Positions 5,070-5,088 of a DNA stretch of 5,088 nucleotides are shown piece after piece. Under the pieces are notes generated by a model. It was not told where the DNA came from. It ran no database searches and saw only the letters and a list, made by a program, of their open reading frames with translations. The first letter of the stretch is position 1; every line of letters begins with the position of its first letter. Source of the stretch: a bacterium (GTDB lineage Bacteria > SZUA-79 > Acidulodesulfobacterales > Acidulodesulfobacteraceae); the NCBI GenBank assembly GCA_021806125.1, contig JAJZYC010000114.1:1-5088 (forward strand), written 5' to 3'. The translations under genes and the position numbers were made by a program.

Positions 5070-5088
5070 GTATAGTTACGAATTTTAT

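Noticed and set aside
1..5088. CRISPR array, tRNA, rRNA or a TnpA (Y1) transposase gene.
   Set aside because: I saw no regularly spaced identical repeats and no tRNA- or rRNA-like segment. No frame contains the HUH plus tyrosine pattern of TnpA, so both elements lack their transposase within this window.

Overview
The window is a bacterial accessory region of low GC content (no reliable clue to the genus). Every convincing gene lies on the minus strand, so the biological reading order runs from high to low coordinates. The layout is a nest of two IS200/IS605-superfamily elements inside what looks like a host restriction-modification operon. Neither element carries a TnpA transposase within the window.

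From right to left: about 5035-5070 holds a near-consensus promoter (TTGATT, 16-bp spacer, extended -10 TGCTATAAT) firing leftwards. An AT-rich leader with three imperfect repeats follows, then two very small unrecognised ORFs (29 and 58 codons). A third start (ATG at 4597, good ribosome binding site) is cut after about ten codons by an IscB element. That element begins with a well-structured HEARO/omega RNA (about 4320-4566), followed by the iscB coding sequence with PLMP, RuvC-I, arginine-rich bridge, RuvC-II and HNH segments. After codon 244 iscB is interrupted by a 1.67-kb TnpB element (about 1903-3574). The rest of iscB (RuvC-III and the C-terminal DNA-binding part) resumes at 1343-1906. 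The IscB element ends in a branched hairpin at about 1268-1330. Directly beyond it starts a beta-class DNA methyltransferase (DPPF and FGGSG motifs), probably a type III Mod-like protein, which runs off the left edge; any restriction subunit would be further left.

Removing the TnpB element restores iscB exactly in frame as one 429-residue protein with all expected catalytic residues. This is strong evidence that the tnpB insertion is recent and precise. Both nucleases are of the RNA-guided transposon type. From the known logic of these families, the TnpB right-end RNA should carry a guide copied from iscB, and the IscB omega RNA should carry a guide copied from the first codons of the interrupted host operon. 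Each element would thus be armed against the uninterrupted version of the locus it sits in. The two halves of iscB each keep a usable start, so a two-chain IscB is conceivable but unproven.
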